A stretch of 64,000 bases of DNA, taken from assembly GCF_041146395.1 (NCBI RefSeq), contig NC_090986.1:43312001-43376000 (forward strand), in the 5' to 3' direction. The position numbers and the translations under genes were made by a program. This stretch comes from Eulemur rufifrons. Its lineage: Eukaryota > Chordata > Mammalia > Primates > Lemuridae. Of the stretch, positions 47,852 to 60,310 are shown one piece after another. The first letter of the stretch is position 1, and each line of letters starts with the position of its first letter. Under the pieces are notes generated by a model, which did not search any database, was not told where the DNA came from, and saw only the letters and a program-made list of their open reading frames with translations.

Positions 47852-49500
47852 AAGATTAAAATGATGCCTATTTTATGTCAGTAGTATTAGATACTCCAAA
47901 TAAAAAATCAATTAAGTTAATCCTAGTAGTGGCTTAGTTATTTAACTTATTCCATGGAATATAGTAATATTTTTAGAGGTTCATTCTGTAAATGATGAAA
48001 TATTTGACATCATTGTGAATACTATCATAAATTCAGTTAAAGTTCAACAATAAACATTAAATTATTTGCTTTTGTGATGACAATAACAATATGGAAACAA
48101 ATATTTGTGGAGCACAGTGTCATGATTAAAAACAGCGTTCCTACTAAATGAAGAAACTTTGGAGCAGATACATTCTAGAAATTAGTTCTGGTGCTCTCAT
48201 AGTTCAAAATTGCATATAAAAAGTTGTAATAGTGTACTGATCATAACAGAAACATTTTTATATTTACACAAAGTAATTGAACTACTAAACAATTGAACAT
48301 AAAAAAATTTTTCAGCATAGGAGTAAATTCTTTCTCTTTACTCCCTGACATAAATTGGAGTTTAGAAGTGTCCTTCTGAAATATTACTTTGTAAATCAAT
48401 CAAAGCATCCTAAAATGGTATTGTGCTTTTTGTAAAAGAGCCCTCTAAATCTTAGTTGTATTTTGTGTAGAATCAGCAGGAAGTTTTTAATCAAAACAGT
48501 CAATTCATGAAGCACCAAAAAAAATCTTCAAATTTTGAGTCTTTTCACAAATGACGTTGATTGGAAATAAACTTTACAAATATGAAGGCCTTGAAATTGA
48601 TCCTTACAAAAGAAATATATTAAGGGATGAGAGGTCATTCGTTATGCAAGATTTGATCGTGAAATTCTATAATTGTGTTCTAGATCGTCTTAACTGGTGG
48701 GGGACATATTTTGATAGAGCTCCTTTTTTATTGGATAAATTTATGTTTTATACAAAAATGAAAAGCAATTGAGAAGGCCTATAATTTAAAAACATCAAAA
48801 TTTGTTATTTTCAAACAAGAGAATTATTAATATAAGCAGAAATGAGTATATTAGACAGTTTTTATTTATAATTTAAAGGGAAGGATAGTTTGAATGGAGG
48901 GAAAAAGACAATAACTATAAAAAAGAAATTGAGCTCAAATATTTAAACAGTTCTACACCACCAACGAATGAGACTTGGGGATGTCCTTAATTAACAGAAT
49001 TTGCCCTGAGCTTATTAGGTAGTATAGTATTAGTACAGAGAGTACATTTTTAATTTAGAATATTGTATTTTACACATCAGAGTAAACATGATGTCACAAT
49101 TTCAAAATTTAAATGATAAAGTAAAACACTGAAGAAGATTGCAGGCAATTTTATGAAAAAATTTCAGATAATAAAATCATGCTGGAACAAGTACATTCTT
49201 TGAAAAATAATGAAGAGAGTTACAACCAAGGACTCCTTTCAAATTTGTGAACATATGCCAAGAATAATTATTTTGCTCATGCTGTTCTGATTGTTCAAAA
49301 AATCAATATAGTAAGGATAACATTTTTTCTTTATGACACATAAATAACCGATATTTTTATTCTTAAAGAGAATTTTATTTTACTTTTGCATGGTATGGTG
49401 ATTTGAGAATTTCATATTTGAAAATAGCTTTAACAAAAAACTTTTATAGCTTCACCAGATTTGTTAAAACCAATTTGTTAGCAAATAATTATTTCAAAAT
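47852..49500. other. No gene seen
   Basis: Very AT-rich DNA with only short frames. The 73-codon frame at 48551-48772 is Lys/Asn/Tyr-rich without a motif. I recognise no firm repeat. Confidence 0.35.
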
Positions 49501-49592
49501 ATTAATAATGTAATTGTACTCATCGAACTATGTACCTTAAAGGGTGAATTTTACAGTATGTAAATTATGTTTCAATAAACCTTATTTTTTTA
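49501..49592 (+). mobile_element. Old L1 (L1M-type) 3' tip
   Basis: 'gaactatgtaccttaaagggtgaattttacagtatgtaaattatgtttcaataaac' is the last part of an old L1 3' UTR including its AATAAA. Confidence 0.6.
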
Positions 49593-49659
49593 AATTATGT
49601 AATTTTATTTATTCTTAGCATGCCTGCTTTCTGAAAATACTCAAACCCTGCTTTCCTTT

Positions 49660-50345
49660 AAACTCCACAACAATCAACATGGAAGACGTCTGTGATCAAA
49701 TGTGGGGGTTTTCCCCACACACCAAGTACCTGATGCCAGCTGGGAGTCCTCTCATTCAATTCTGACACTATCTACACAGAGACAGCCTCAGGTCCCACAT
49801 GTTGAGGGCTCACTTGCCAAGACTGACCCCACCTTCCCATCAGTTGCAAGTCTGGGCCTCTGGAACTTCTGACCACTGGCTTCAAATTGGGGCTCCCATG
49901 ACTTCCCCCCCCCTCCACCCACCCACCCCACCTTTGGGTTCAATTAATTTGCTAGAGCAGCTCACAGAACTCAGGGAAACATTTACTTATGACGGCCAGA
50001 TGAAGAGGTACCTAGGGTGAGCGCAGGAGCTTCTGTCCCTGTGGAGTTGAGGTCCACAAATCCCGTGTTCAACTATCTGGAAGCTCACTGAACCCAGTCC
50101 TCTCAGGTTTTTATGGAAACTGTGTCAAAATGTGATTAGCCTTCAGGCTATGGGATGGAACCCTCTCTAGAATGAGGGCCTTATGACCCATAATCAGAAA
50201 GGCAGAGGAGACCAAAAAGATTCTTTTTTGTGAGTCCCACTCCTGAGGCCTAACACACCCAACGTTATACCAACAAAAGACTGTAACAAGGGCTGCAGGA
50301 GTTGAGAGCCAGGAACCGTGGACAAAAACCAATATATATATACAC
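49660..50345. mobile_element. ERVL-type LTR (MER21-like)
   Basis: 'tttgggttcaattaatttgctagagcagctcacagaactcagggaaac' is the clear landmark. Further matches are 'caacaaaagactgtaac' and 'gccaggaaccgtggacaaaaacc' followed by TA-rich sequence. A C-rich simple run (ccccccctccacccaccc, about 49905-49930) lies inside. Edges and family are tentative. A 96-codon minus frame (50111-50401) is a by-product. Confidence 0.5.
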
Positions 50346-50479
50346 ACAATGCCCCTTTCCTCTTCACTCTCAAAAGCATTGTGGCTTGGATTATAAGTCA
50401 CATTTTCCTGTTCATAACAAAAATCTTACAAGAGTTGCCTAACTCACCGTCTGTACTTCCCCATGTCCCACTCAGTCTT

Positions 50480-51280
50480 CATTTCACTTCGGTGGGATTT
50501 TGAACTCCATCACTCCACTGAAACCACTTCTTTCAAGACACCACTGATATGCCTTTTGGTAAGTTAGTGTGCTGTTGTCATTTTGTTCAACCTCTCTCAG
50601 CATTCGACACATTTGACCATTTCCGCCTTGTTCGATTGGCTTCCATGATACCACATGATTCTGTTTTTTTCTCTCACCCACTTCTCCCCACCCCTCCCCA
50701 CTCTCTTTTGATCACTGCTCTTCCTGGACTTTAAATATTGAAATGACCCAAAACTCTATCCTTCTCTATTTCCATGCTTTCCCTAGGTGATCACATTCTG
50801 TCCCATGGCTTCATACATCATCTCTGTGTTGATAACTTGCAAACTTATATATCTAGTCTAGATCTTTCATCTGAGCTCCAGAATTACATATCTAACTACT
50901 TTCTGTATCTCTCTAATAAAATCACTCCTGTGTCTTCTTGTTGTAATAACAATAAAACACAAGTACAAAGTCATTAACTACAGGACCCTATGTGATGCAG
51001 CCCCCCTCCTAGCTCTCTGATCTCATCCATATGTTTACCTTTCTCCCCTCACTCTGATTGCTTTATCCACACTGGTGCTCTTTTCTTTCCCTGAGCCTGC
51101 CCAGTTCACTTCTGCCTCAAGGCCTTTGTACATGCTGTTCCTTCTTACAGGCACTCTTAAAATGGCAGGCTCCTTCTCACGATCCAAGTCTTTACTCAGT
51201 GTCTCCTCCTCAGAGACACCTTCCCCAATAACCCCATTTAAAGTAACCTAAAATAACCTACCTCCTGCCCATCCACAATC
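50480..51280 (+). mobile_element. L2 LINE, first part
   Basis: A long, readable L2 stretch: 'ctaggtgatcacattctgtcccatggcttcatacatcatctc', 'gatctttcatctgagctccagaattacatatctaac', 'tgcctcaaggcctttgtacatgctgttcc', 'cctcctcagagacaccttcccc'. It represents the end of reverse transcriptase and the downstream part. No frame survives. Confidence 0.8.
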
Positions 51281-51285
51281 CCTCT

Positions 51286-51754
51286 TATCGTATGCTAAAT
51301 TTTGGCCTCCCAAAAAATATGTCCAAGTCCGACCCCTTGAAACCCGTGAAGGTGACCTTATTTGGAAAAAGTTATTTGCAGATGAAATCGAGTTACAGAT
51401 CTCAAGATGAGATCATCCTGGATTTAGGGTAGGCCCTAAATCCAGTGGCAGGTGGCCTTATAAGAAGAAGAGAAAACATAGAGATGCAGGGAGGAGAAGG
51501 GAAAGGGAAGATGGAGGCAGAGATCGTAGTGATGTTTCTATAAGGCAAAGGATGCCAAGGGTTGCCTACAATCACCAGAAGCTAGGAGAAAAGCAAGGAA
51601 TGGATTTTCCCTTGGAGCCTCCAGAAGAAATCAACCTGGCCAACACCTTGATTGTGGATTCTGGCCTTTAAAGCTGACAGAAAATAAGTTTCTGTTATTT
51701 TTAAGCCTCCCAATTGGTGGAAATTTGTTACAACAGCCCTAGAAAATGAATACA
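51286..51754 (+). mobile_element. MaLR (MLT1/MST-like) LTR inserted in L2
   Basis: 'ggtgaccttatttggaaaaagttatttgcagatg', 'ggccttataagaagaagag', 'caatcaccagaagctaggagaaaagc', 'caacaccttgattgtgg' and the end 'caacagccctagaaaatgaataca' give a full MaLR LTR. The 5-base word cctct at 51281-51285 and 51755-51759 may be its target duplication. These LTRs belong to non-autonomous retrovirus-like elements and have no genes. Confidence 0.82.
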
Positions 51755-51759
51755 CCTCT

Positions 51760-51985
51760 CTAACATAACCCTGCTTGACTTCTTTCATACCACACCTCAA
51801 TATTTGATGTCATCCATTTATTTATTTGTTTACTAGTTATTTTCTGCCCTCCTACCCCCACATGTAGGCTCCCTGAGGAAACTTATCTGTCATATTTATC
51901 ATTAGATACCTATGTCCAACTTAGAACAGTATCTACAATGTAGTAGAAACTCAAATATTTTCCTGATGAATGAATGAATGTCTTT
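51760..51985 (+). mobile_element. L2 LINE, second part
   Basis: Resumes after the LTR: 'ggctccctgaggaaacttatctgtc', 'tagaacagtatctacaatgtagtagaaactcaaatattt', then a short GAAT tail repeat. This is the L2 3' end. Confidence 0.72.
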
Positions 51986-52139
51986 TCAACACTTACCTCC
52001 TCTTGAAACTATGTACAGGTCTTTCTCTTTCATTTGACTTAAGCTCTTTGTAGATGGAAACCATGTCTATTTCATTCACCACTTTACCCTCCACAATCAA
52101 TGAGTATAAGACCGTCGGTAAATATGCATTGTTTATGTT

Positions 52140-52360
52140 TGGGGTATCTGATATGTCCTAGACACTGTCTTAAGCTACTCTCTAAACACAACTATCTCAT
52201 TTACTTCTCAGAATAATACCACAATTTATAGATTATTGTCTCCATTTGATAAATGAAGAGAGCGAAGCTAGGAACAGTTAAGTAAAGTAACTAAGTGATG
52301 GAGTCAGAATTTAAACCCAAAGTTTTCTGATTTCAAATACCAGCCCTGTTCAGTGAAGCC
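52140..52360 (-). mobile_element. MIR SINE
   Basis: 'cctagacactgtcttaagctactc', 'cttctcagaataataccac', 'tgataaatgaagagagcgaagctagg' and 'gatggagtcagaatttaaaccca' follow the inverse MIR. Confidence 0.78.
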
Positions 52361-52649
52361 AGCCTCCTTAGCAATAAAAATCTCTGAGCCAAATTAAAAT
52401 TTAAAATTATATTAATATTTTATAAATTTAATTTTTTAAAAATCACTCCCTCGCTCAACTTCAAGTGCCCCCTATTTCACAAAGAGACTGTTCTTCCCCT
52501 GTCTTAAAACAAAGAAAAGCTTTTCCAATATCATTGGTGAACACTCATATTAAATCACATCTGTCACGTACGTTTCAAAAGAGCAGGTTTGTCAGATAGA
52601 AGAACGTAAACCTCTGGGAGGCTGGAGTAGTTATTATTAGCTCAGTAGT

Positions 52650-52822
52650 TTCCAATGCTCAGTGTGCAGGTCATGAGCAGGTGGGGTTGGGATGCTGTTT
52701 AAAATGCAGATTCCTGGGCTCCACTCACAGGTACTCTGATTCAGTAGATCAGCCTGGTGTCTAGGAATCTGCTTTCTTAACAGTCAATGGCAAGTGCTCT
52801 ACTGCAGGTGGTCATTAAACCA
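52650..52822 (+). mobile_element. hAT-type MER relic
   Basis: 'aaaatgcagattcctgggctcc', 'ctctgattcagtagatcagcctgg' and 'aatctgctttcttaacagtc' again give the MER20/MER5-like signature. Confidence 0.65.
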
Positions 52823-53485
52823 CCTCTGAGGAATAGTGAGAGTGGCATCAAAAAGGAAAAAGGGGTACAGCAAAGGGAGGCTAGAGGTGCCAAAGCCAAC
52901 CCCTCCTGACTTCCTGGCTGTGCCAAGGGCTGGCCTGGTGCAGAGGCATAATTAGTGTGGGTAAAGTGATTTCATATCTTTGGGTGGAAAATCATCTGAG
53001 CATGCCAAATATCAATATTGTGTTTCATCTGAGATCCTCTGTTCCCTTTCTCCTGCCACACCTTTCAAACTGTGGTGACGGGAACAATAACAAGCCTGTG
53101 TTATTTGGCTCCATCAGAGCTATTTCTTATGTATCACCTTAAAACCACGTGTTCGTTGTTATACAAATTTAAGTTTATAAGCATGATTGGAAAAAACAAT
53201 CACAGATATTTCATCTTTGTCCTTTTTTTTTTTCTCTTCCTCAAAAATATGCTTTATGTGGCACATTTCTGCTAAGTAGCCTAAAGTGCCTCACATTTTT
53301 ATCTAACTTTCAACATTAAATTCCTTAAGAGTTCCAGGTGGAAATGAAAAATATTTTCATTGCCATTACATCATTTTATAAGTAAGCAATGTGGATCCGA
53401 ATGAAGAGTGAAAAGTTAATCACAATGAATTAGTCTCTGAATCCCTTCATTTATCAAAGAGAAGCGTTGAAGCAGGGTGGAAGGG
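52823..53485. other. No gene seen
   Basis: Single-copy-looking DNA with short frames and a T run at 53223-53233. No repeat is recognised with confidence. Confidence 0.35.
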
Positions 53486-53489
53486 GGCC

Positions 53490-53835
53490 TACACCACCAC
53501 CTACAGCCAGCGCTCCTATCTGTGCGTTCCACAGCCACAGATTCAACCAACTGTGGATGGAAAATATTCGGGGGAGAAAAACTCCACAAAGTTCCAAAAT
53601 GCAGAACCTGAATTTGCCATGCACCAAGTCCTACACTGAATCCACAAGAGTGAAGTGTAGGCATTGTATTAGGCATTATAAGTAATCTAGAGATGATTTA
53701 AAGTATACAGAAGGTTGTGCATAAGTTATATGCAAATACTATGCCATTTTATATAAGTGACTTGAGCATCCTCAGATTTTGGTGTTCTTGGGGTCCTGGA
53801 ACCAATCCCCCAAAATACCAAGGTATCACTGTAGA
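53490..53835 (+). mobile_element. MER2 (Tigger group) DNA transposon
   Basis: 'tgcgttccacagccacagattcaaccaac', 'gtattaggcattataagtaatctagagatgattt', 'tatgcaaatactatgccattttatataag' and 'gggtcctggaaccaatccccc' form a second MER2. Its central part is rearranged relative to the copy at 43815. Confidence 0.85.
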
Positions 53836-53839
53836 TCTA

Positions 53840-55665
53840 CTCCCGGTTATGCTCCCAGCTGGCTATTTGACTTTATGAATCACCTGAACTCCCTGAGCCT
53901 TTTTGTATAAAACAGCAGAGATTGATTAGATGAATGCTGGTGCCCTCTCACAAACTAAGCTTGATAAGTATGATAAGTATGTCTGATTGCATCCTTCTTT
54001 TAAAGAAGAATTCAGCAAAATACAGTGAAACAGAAATGCAGCCAATTCTTGCTTATCTCTTCCAATAGAGGAAAGTATTACTGCAAATCATCCAAAAGCT
54101 ATGTCTATCTGCCAGTTTAATGAGGAAGTAATGTAAGCTACAATCAGCAAATCCAATACAAGATTTGAGAACCTTCTCAATCTTTCCATCATTCCAAACA
54201 TTAGCCTGAACTGAGATCTGCCATCTTGGTTTACTTTTTATATAGCTTGCACGTAGTCAGGAGGGCTTGTATAACAGGGGGAGAGAAAGAGGTGGATATT
54301 TTGCTTTAGAAATTCTTTCCTGTTAGCTGAGTTGAGTATAAACACAGAGCCTCAACCCCTTCTGATTTTCTAATGGATTTCAGATCAGGCTAACAGATAA
54401 TCAACCACTAAATGGACAACTATAGTATTTATAGAGCAACTACACAGGAACTGAGCACAATGAGAAATTCCAAAGAATATTATTCAGGGTCCCCCAGCTT
54501 CATGGAATTTATAATCTATCTGCTGAGGGAAAATACTAATATACCTGAGATATATACAAAAAAAAATTATTAACAAATATGTCTAGATGGCAAAAAGGAA
54601 ATAATCTCCATAAAAAGAGTCTAACTCCACAATCTATATAGTGAACTAAAATAAAAGATGTGAACAAAGCCCCCCAATTTTGTGCACTGTCTGAATAGCT
54701 CATACTTCTAACATCACACTGCTTGAAAGCTAGATCAAACTACCCTTTGCTAGGAACACAGTGTAATGCTATTCAAGATGAAATTTCAGAGACAGCTCAG
54801 AAGCACTTTTTAAAAATCTGATTTTCAAGCTCCCAAGGGGAGTCAACTTTTTAAGAAGAGTCCTTTAACATGTTTTTGAAATCTTTTGTAACCTCCAAAG
54901 AAATATTTTTAAATTGGACTGGACAAGGAACAGAGATTCTTAATGGCAGTTTTGCATCTTGCTTGACAATTAGCTAGGAAAAAGAGCAAATCCTATGGGT
55001 TTTGACTTCTTAGGGATTTTTTTTTTTCATAAACAAAAGAGAAGTTTCTTATAATGGAAAACTAGTTCCAAGATATACAACTTAAGAGGAATATGGGAAA
55101 GGAATTATTTTCCTCCAAAATACTTTCCTTCCTTTTCCTTGTCCTAAATGGTTATTGCGGTGAATTTTTCTCCCCTGATAGAACAATAGACTCTTATTTC
55201 CACAAAATAAACTGTGCAAGTAATCAAAAAATACTTTTCTAATGGAAGACAGATAAAAAAGAGAGGAAAAAAAAACCCACTCCCTAACAAAAACAAAGAC
55301 TATCTCCAGCACTATAGTTCATATTCAAATGGAAGAAAATAAAATGAGCTTTTAACATAATGATTTTACTGTTTAGAAAGTACTCTCCCCATTTTCACAT
55401 TTCAAAACATGTGCCAAACAACTCAGAGGTATTGGAGAGAGCGTGAGGAAGATCAGAGAACAAGCACTTCTTGGCATCCGAGCCACCCTATGCCACAGGC
55501 ACAGAGTGATTATGAAATAAAAAGTTGTTCCTCAAGTGGGAAGGCATGTCTGTTTGTCCCTTGAATACCAGGATTTCTATTTGAGCTTTTTTATCAAATA
55601 GGTGATCAGAACACTGAATTGCAGATCTAGCTGTGGGTAAAATTATGAAGTAATAGGTAATAGTT
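53840..55665. other. No gene seen
   Basis: AT-rich single-copy DNA with short frames only. The 76-codon minus frame at 55082-55312 is Phe/Tyr-rich and unlikely to code. Confidence 0.35.
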
Positions 55666-55667
55666 CT

Positions 55668-55862
55668 ATTTAGTGAGTGCCTACTGTACACCAGATGCTT
55701 ACACAATACTGGATTCCGTCTTCACAACACCCTACTGAGGTAAATACTACAATGTGACAGATACAGCAACTGAGCCTCAAAAGCTTAAATAATTAACCCG
55801 TAGTCACACAACTTATAAATGGGTCTAAGATTTGAGTTCGGTTACTTCTGGCTCAAAAGGCT
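55668..55862 (-). mobile_element. MIR SINE
   Basis: 'gagtgcctactgtacaccagatgc', 'gtcttcacaacaccctactgagg', 'cagatacagcaactgagcctcaaaagc' and 'gtagtcacacaacttataaatggg' follow the inverse MIR. Confidence 0.82.
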
Positions 55863-56274
55863 TGGCTCAGACTCCCTTCCCTCAACACCACCACCTCCCC
55901 CATCCACCCAGAGTCCTGATGCTTCTCCGGGCTCTTCCTGTCATGGAGGAAATAAAAACAATTCACATAGCCTGTTAATGACTTAATGTGTTATCTGTCC
56001 AAGAATCGTACTGGAGAGAATAATATTTAAACTTGGGTCTCCAGTGGTAACATTTCAAAGCATCTGGAAAGGAAAGATTTTCTAAGGCTGAGGTGAAACT
56101 TGGACACACCTCTCAATCCACCCCATGTAGGGCCACTGTGTTGCACGACTCCAGGGTCAGGTACATGAGAGTCTAAAAGAATGGTGGCCCGTGGAGTTGT
56201 GTAGGGTACTACAGCATGGCTGTGTGGCCACGTAGGACCAGACCTCACATAATCATCAATTAACAACTAACGAG

Positions 56275-56390
56275 GCCTTATTGATCCTCTCAGTCTAATG
56301 TCTGCTTATTTTACAGAAGAGAAGATTGAACCCTAAGAGGTTAAGTAAATGTCCTATTAATAGCAGACCTAGAACTATAATTAACATCTC
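56275..56390 (-). mobile_element. MIR SINE fragment
   Basis: 'cttattttacagaagagaagattgaaccctaagaggttaagtaaatgtcc' matches the inverse MIR core. Confidence 0.6.
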
Positions 56391-56749
56391 AGGTTAGGGA
56401 GAAAGAGAGAGTAGAAATAGGGAAGTGTGAGGAAACCAAGGCATGAAAGAGACAAGTTTGCTGGACTTCCAAGTTAGGTCTAACATTTGATGCCAAAAAA
56501 TAAAAATAAAGTCCCAGTCCAACTAATCTGGCAACTCAGAAAGCTAAGAATTGACCCGATAAATCAAATGAAGTGTATCTCAAAGACGTGGAACAGAATC
56601 ACAATCCAGCCACAAGTTTTTCTTCTCAAAATAAGGCACCAGATATTTCATCCCAAACTTTCCAGCTCTAAAATCAGTATTCCAAGCTCCGTGGGTCCAC
56701 TGGGGAGTATTTGTACCTTTTAGAAGTGAACACTTTTGGAAACTCCTTC
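56391..56749. other. No gene seen
   Basis: Single-copy-looking DNA; a 78-codon plus frame has no motif. Confidence 0.35.
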
Positions 56750-57260
56750 AGTCTCCTGATTGCACAGCACCAGCTAGCAAGCTAGAGCTTCGCTGTAGTG
56801 GCTTTCAAACTGTGGTCGCCTCAGTTTCCAGGGAAGAGCTTCAGAGGTTCTAGAAACCATTTTGATTTGCTAATTACCAGATTTCCCACCTCAAGGCAGA
56901 GAGAAGCTGAGTCAGCAGGAGAGCTGACATGATCGGAGAGGAGTGGGGCCGCTGGTTGCCTACCTGCTCATCAGTAACTTTTGGGCTTCTCCACCCAAAC
57001 CAAATTTTCCTTGAAAATGGGCTTCTGCTGCTTTAGAGAAAAGTCTGTTGAGCATCAAGATACACAAAGAGTCCTGTAGCTCCCGAAAGCCACAGAAAGC
57101 TTCCTGGGAGAAGTTTCTGCACCGTAGATATTCATGCTGAGCAAACCGCTCAGGATAGCAATCACAGTCGTCATTGCTGTGAATAGCCAATCTAAAACTG
57201 CTGTGCACAACATGAACAACTGAGGCACAGATTATCATCAAAACAATGTCATTTTGTTAA
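56750..57260. promoter_or_regulatory. Candidate regulatory block or exon-like segment
   Basis: A repeat-free block of balanced composition. It holds a near-perfect MAF recognition element, GCTGAGTCAGCA, at 56906-56917. On the minus strand an open frame of about 98 codons (57256-56960) has mixed composition, and its last codons overlap a splice-donor-like CAG|GTAGGC near 56959-56967. An acceptor-like 'tgtgcacag' lies about 57205-57213 on the same strand. The protein-like stretch resembles nothing I know. This may be an enhancer, a lineage-specific noncoding exon, or chance. Confidence 0.22.
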
Positions 57261-58360
57261 AAGAAAGAAACAGATGCTGGTATGAGCACTCAATGCAAAA
57301 CTTAAGAGCTGAAGCCGAGGAACCTCGATTTATTAAGGATTTGGATTTTGTTTTTAAAGTATAATCATTTTTCTGGAAAGTCGTTGGCTAACAGCCCTCC
57401 CTACAGCAAAGAGTTGTGGAAAGTATGCATTACTGTTCATAATTAGACTGTAGAACCAATTTTAATCCTCTTTGCCACGCTTCCTTTATAAGGGATGTCA
57501 ACACCAACTTTCTTTTTGAAAGAGAAAAAGCAAGATGGAATACTATTTTAAAAAGATATAAAGGTGTTTTATCATCATATATTAAAAGGTGGCATATGGA
57601 AGAAGCCTGGATGTTCTACTCAGGCATTTCTTAATCATGGGTCACAATTCCCTAGGAGTTGGAGAAAGGGTTCAAGAGTGTTTTTAAACAGGAGGTGTTT
57701 TCAGAAAACTTGTGCTGGACACCAGCACTGCTGGACAAACAGTAAGAAGAGGGGAAGACAAGAGGCCAGTGGGAAGTGTGTGTGCTCAACCAGGGAAGGC
57801 AACTCCAGGCCAGAGAAATGCCCCACCCTTCCACTCAGCGCCACACCCCACGCCGCAAAACTACTGTGATGAGAAAAGACAGACACCTGATCACCCCCAC
57901 AGCCTGACTGCAGCCTGACCTTCTAGTCTATCCGTATGGGGTGGACAGAGAGTTGACAGTCATCTGTGAAGTCAGAGATGTGTGCTTGCACTGGAAAGAA
58001 ATGCATGGTTCAACTCATAAAGTCTCACTCCAACGCTCTCCTAGCACCAGAGTCAGCAGAGTGGCACTGATGGCCGCTCCACCCCGGACACTCCCACAAA
58101 ATAAGAGCCCCCACTTAGAACGTAGAAAGTGCCAATATCGTCTGTGACACTGCTCATCGCTTGAAAGAACAACATCTTCCAGAGGCCACAAAGTTTGTGG
58201 TTGAGTTATTGGAAGATTTCAAATTCTTCACACAAGGCACACTGAGGATACTGGACACCCAGCTGGAATATAGTTCAACTATAAGACCATCTGTTCCTAT
58301 AGTTTTGAAATTGAACCTATCCCACTTTCAATTTTTTTATAGGAAATACTTCTTTCGTTA
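57261..58360. other. No gene seen
   Basis: Overlapping short frames on both strands at 57564-57918, the longest 101 codons, have no domain. I see no repeat with confidence. Confidence 0.35.
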
Positions 58361-58364
58361 ATCT

Positions 58365-58540
58365 TTTTCAATTCCACAGTCATTTATTGAGCCCTTACTG
58401 TGTGGCAAGCATATAGAGAAATGTGGTTCCTACTACAGAACCTAAAGTCATAAACAAATACATTATAAAATGTATGAGAAATGTTATGAGAAAAGTAAAC
58501 ATAGGATGCTTAAGGTGAGGTGGGGACAGAACTGAGTAAA
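58365..58540 (-). mobile_element. L2 LINE 3' end, inverted
   Basis: 'cagtcatttattgagcccttactgtgtggcaagc' and 'cataaacaaatacattataaaatgtatgagaaatg' follow the inverse L2 terminal region. Confidence 0.6.
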
Positions 58541-59470
58541 TTTTTTAAACCAATTTCCTAAGTAAAATTCCTTTCCTAAAAGGATTCTCTTTTAGCTATT
58601 TGATATCAGTTACTAATGGAATTTCTTACTAGAATACTAATTTCCTATGTAAGCTCTTCATTTAAACTTCCAGATTGTGAATTACTGCATCATTCAGTCA
58701 CTCAACAATTATCTGGGCACCTACTATGTGTGCAGATAGTTCATCTTTGAATTTCTAGATCATGAACCAATGGTTTAATGAGCCTCAAGTTATCCAGAAA
58801 ATTTCAATCCTTGAGCAGTAATATCTGAGTCTTTTGCTTGTTATTCTTTGCTCAGCTCTCTGGAAAGAATTCTACAAGAGTTCGGGTGAGACAGCTAAAA
58901 TAAAAATAAAAACCACCTTACTGATCCAGGGATATTTTACAGCAGCATATCAAGTTATATCCAAATAGCCAGTATGAAAATTGCTATCCAGATTTCATAG
59001 CATAATCAAACAATAACAAGAAAAAAAAGTTGCTTCAAAATATGATCTAGGTAAGATAACCAATGATGTTTATCTTCCCCTGAGCTATTGTGATGATTAA
59101 TAAGATAGTGTTCACAAGGAACTTTGAAGAAGTAATGTAATGTACTTTGAAGCATTATCATTTTTTTATTAATGAGTTTTGATTCTGACAGCTGCCAGTT
59201 GCACTGCAGCCATGGTAAACCCTTGGTTGTCCCCACAAAGGAAGGGAAATACGATACGAGAGAGAAGATAGTGTATAGTGGCAGATACACTTGCTCCAAG
59301 AGAAAGCAAGATTCTGATAGAGACAAAAGCTGTAAGTAAATCAACTAGAACACAGTTGAGAGGGGCGGTGTTAGGATGTGACCTAGGCTAGTATAGAAAG
59401 AGACACAGCCCGGATCCACACGGGAAAAATGTAAACAGCTAACCCAGAGTTGCCTAAACCAACCCAATTG
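58541..59470. other. No gene seen
   Basis: The 112-codon minus frame at 59006-59344 is Leu/Tyr/Ser-rich with no recognised motif. The rest is AT-rich single-copy DNA. Confidence 0.35.
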
Positions 59471-59474
59471 TATC

Positions 59475-60310
59475 GAATTCATTCATTCACTCATGTACTC
59501 TTTTGCCAAATATTAAGCACCTCTGTGTGCCAGGCAAAGTGCTAAATGCTGAGGATATAAAAACAAATAAAGCGGCCTCTGTTTTCAAGGGTCTCACTTT
59601 TCAGTGAGGGGCACAGAGGAGAAGGGAGTAGAGAAGCATGAAAACAAACACGTATAGTTGGAGAGCTGAAGAGTATATGAATGAAACTCATATAGGACAG
59701 AGTTGACGCAAGGAGTGCTCTGTTTTCAGGGAAGGGAAGTAATTGGAGAAATTCAAGACAGACTGTGTCTTAAAGAAGGACAGAGCAGGGAAAGGTATTT
59801 CGGGCAGAGGGAAAACATCCATCACCTAGGCTACCTGTGAGTGGCACCCCCTAGAGGACCAGTGACCACGCCAGACGGTGACCCTGGAGATGGGTAGAGG
59901 TTTAAGTGACGCATGGTGTAAGACAAGCTTTGGTCAGATGTTAAGGACCAGCTCTAGGAATTAAGATTTATCTTAAAGGCTTTGAGAGGATTCTCGAACG
60001 CCTTTTTTTTAAGCCAGCAAGTAACATGATCATGTTCATGGTTTGGAGAGATTTAACTCACACTGGCAGAAAGGGAGTTGGGGAGAAGGTTGGGGCTGGA
60101 AGGCCAGTGGGGAGCCTGTGTAATTGTCCTGGTGAGGGATTCCAAGGAATAAAGAGGAAAGGACAAAGATAACACATGCCAAGGAGGTGACATCAGATTT
60201 GAATACTGATGAGAGCAGGAATGGGGGAGCATCATGAAAGTCACTCCCAGGTTCATGATCTTGGTGGCGGATGAGTGCAGAGCCAGTCACCAGGAGAGGC
60301 AAAGTGGAGA
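59475..60310 (-). mobile_element. L2 LINE, inverted
   Basis: 'attcattcattcactcatg', 'aagcacctctgtgtgccaggcaaagtgc', 'agggaaaggtatttcgggcagaggg', 'gattctcgaacgcc' and 'gcaagtaacatgatcatg' outline a fairly long inverted L2 3' half. Minus frames of 67-88 codons (60036-60302) are by-products. Confidence 0.68.

Noticed and set aside
59006..59344. 112-codon minus-strand frame
   Set aside because: Leu/Tyr/Ser-rich, no motif, AT-rich surroundings; chance.
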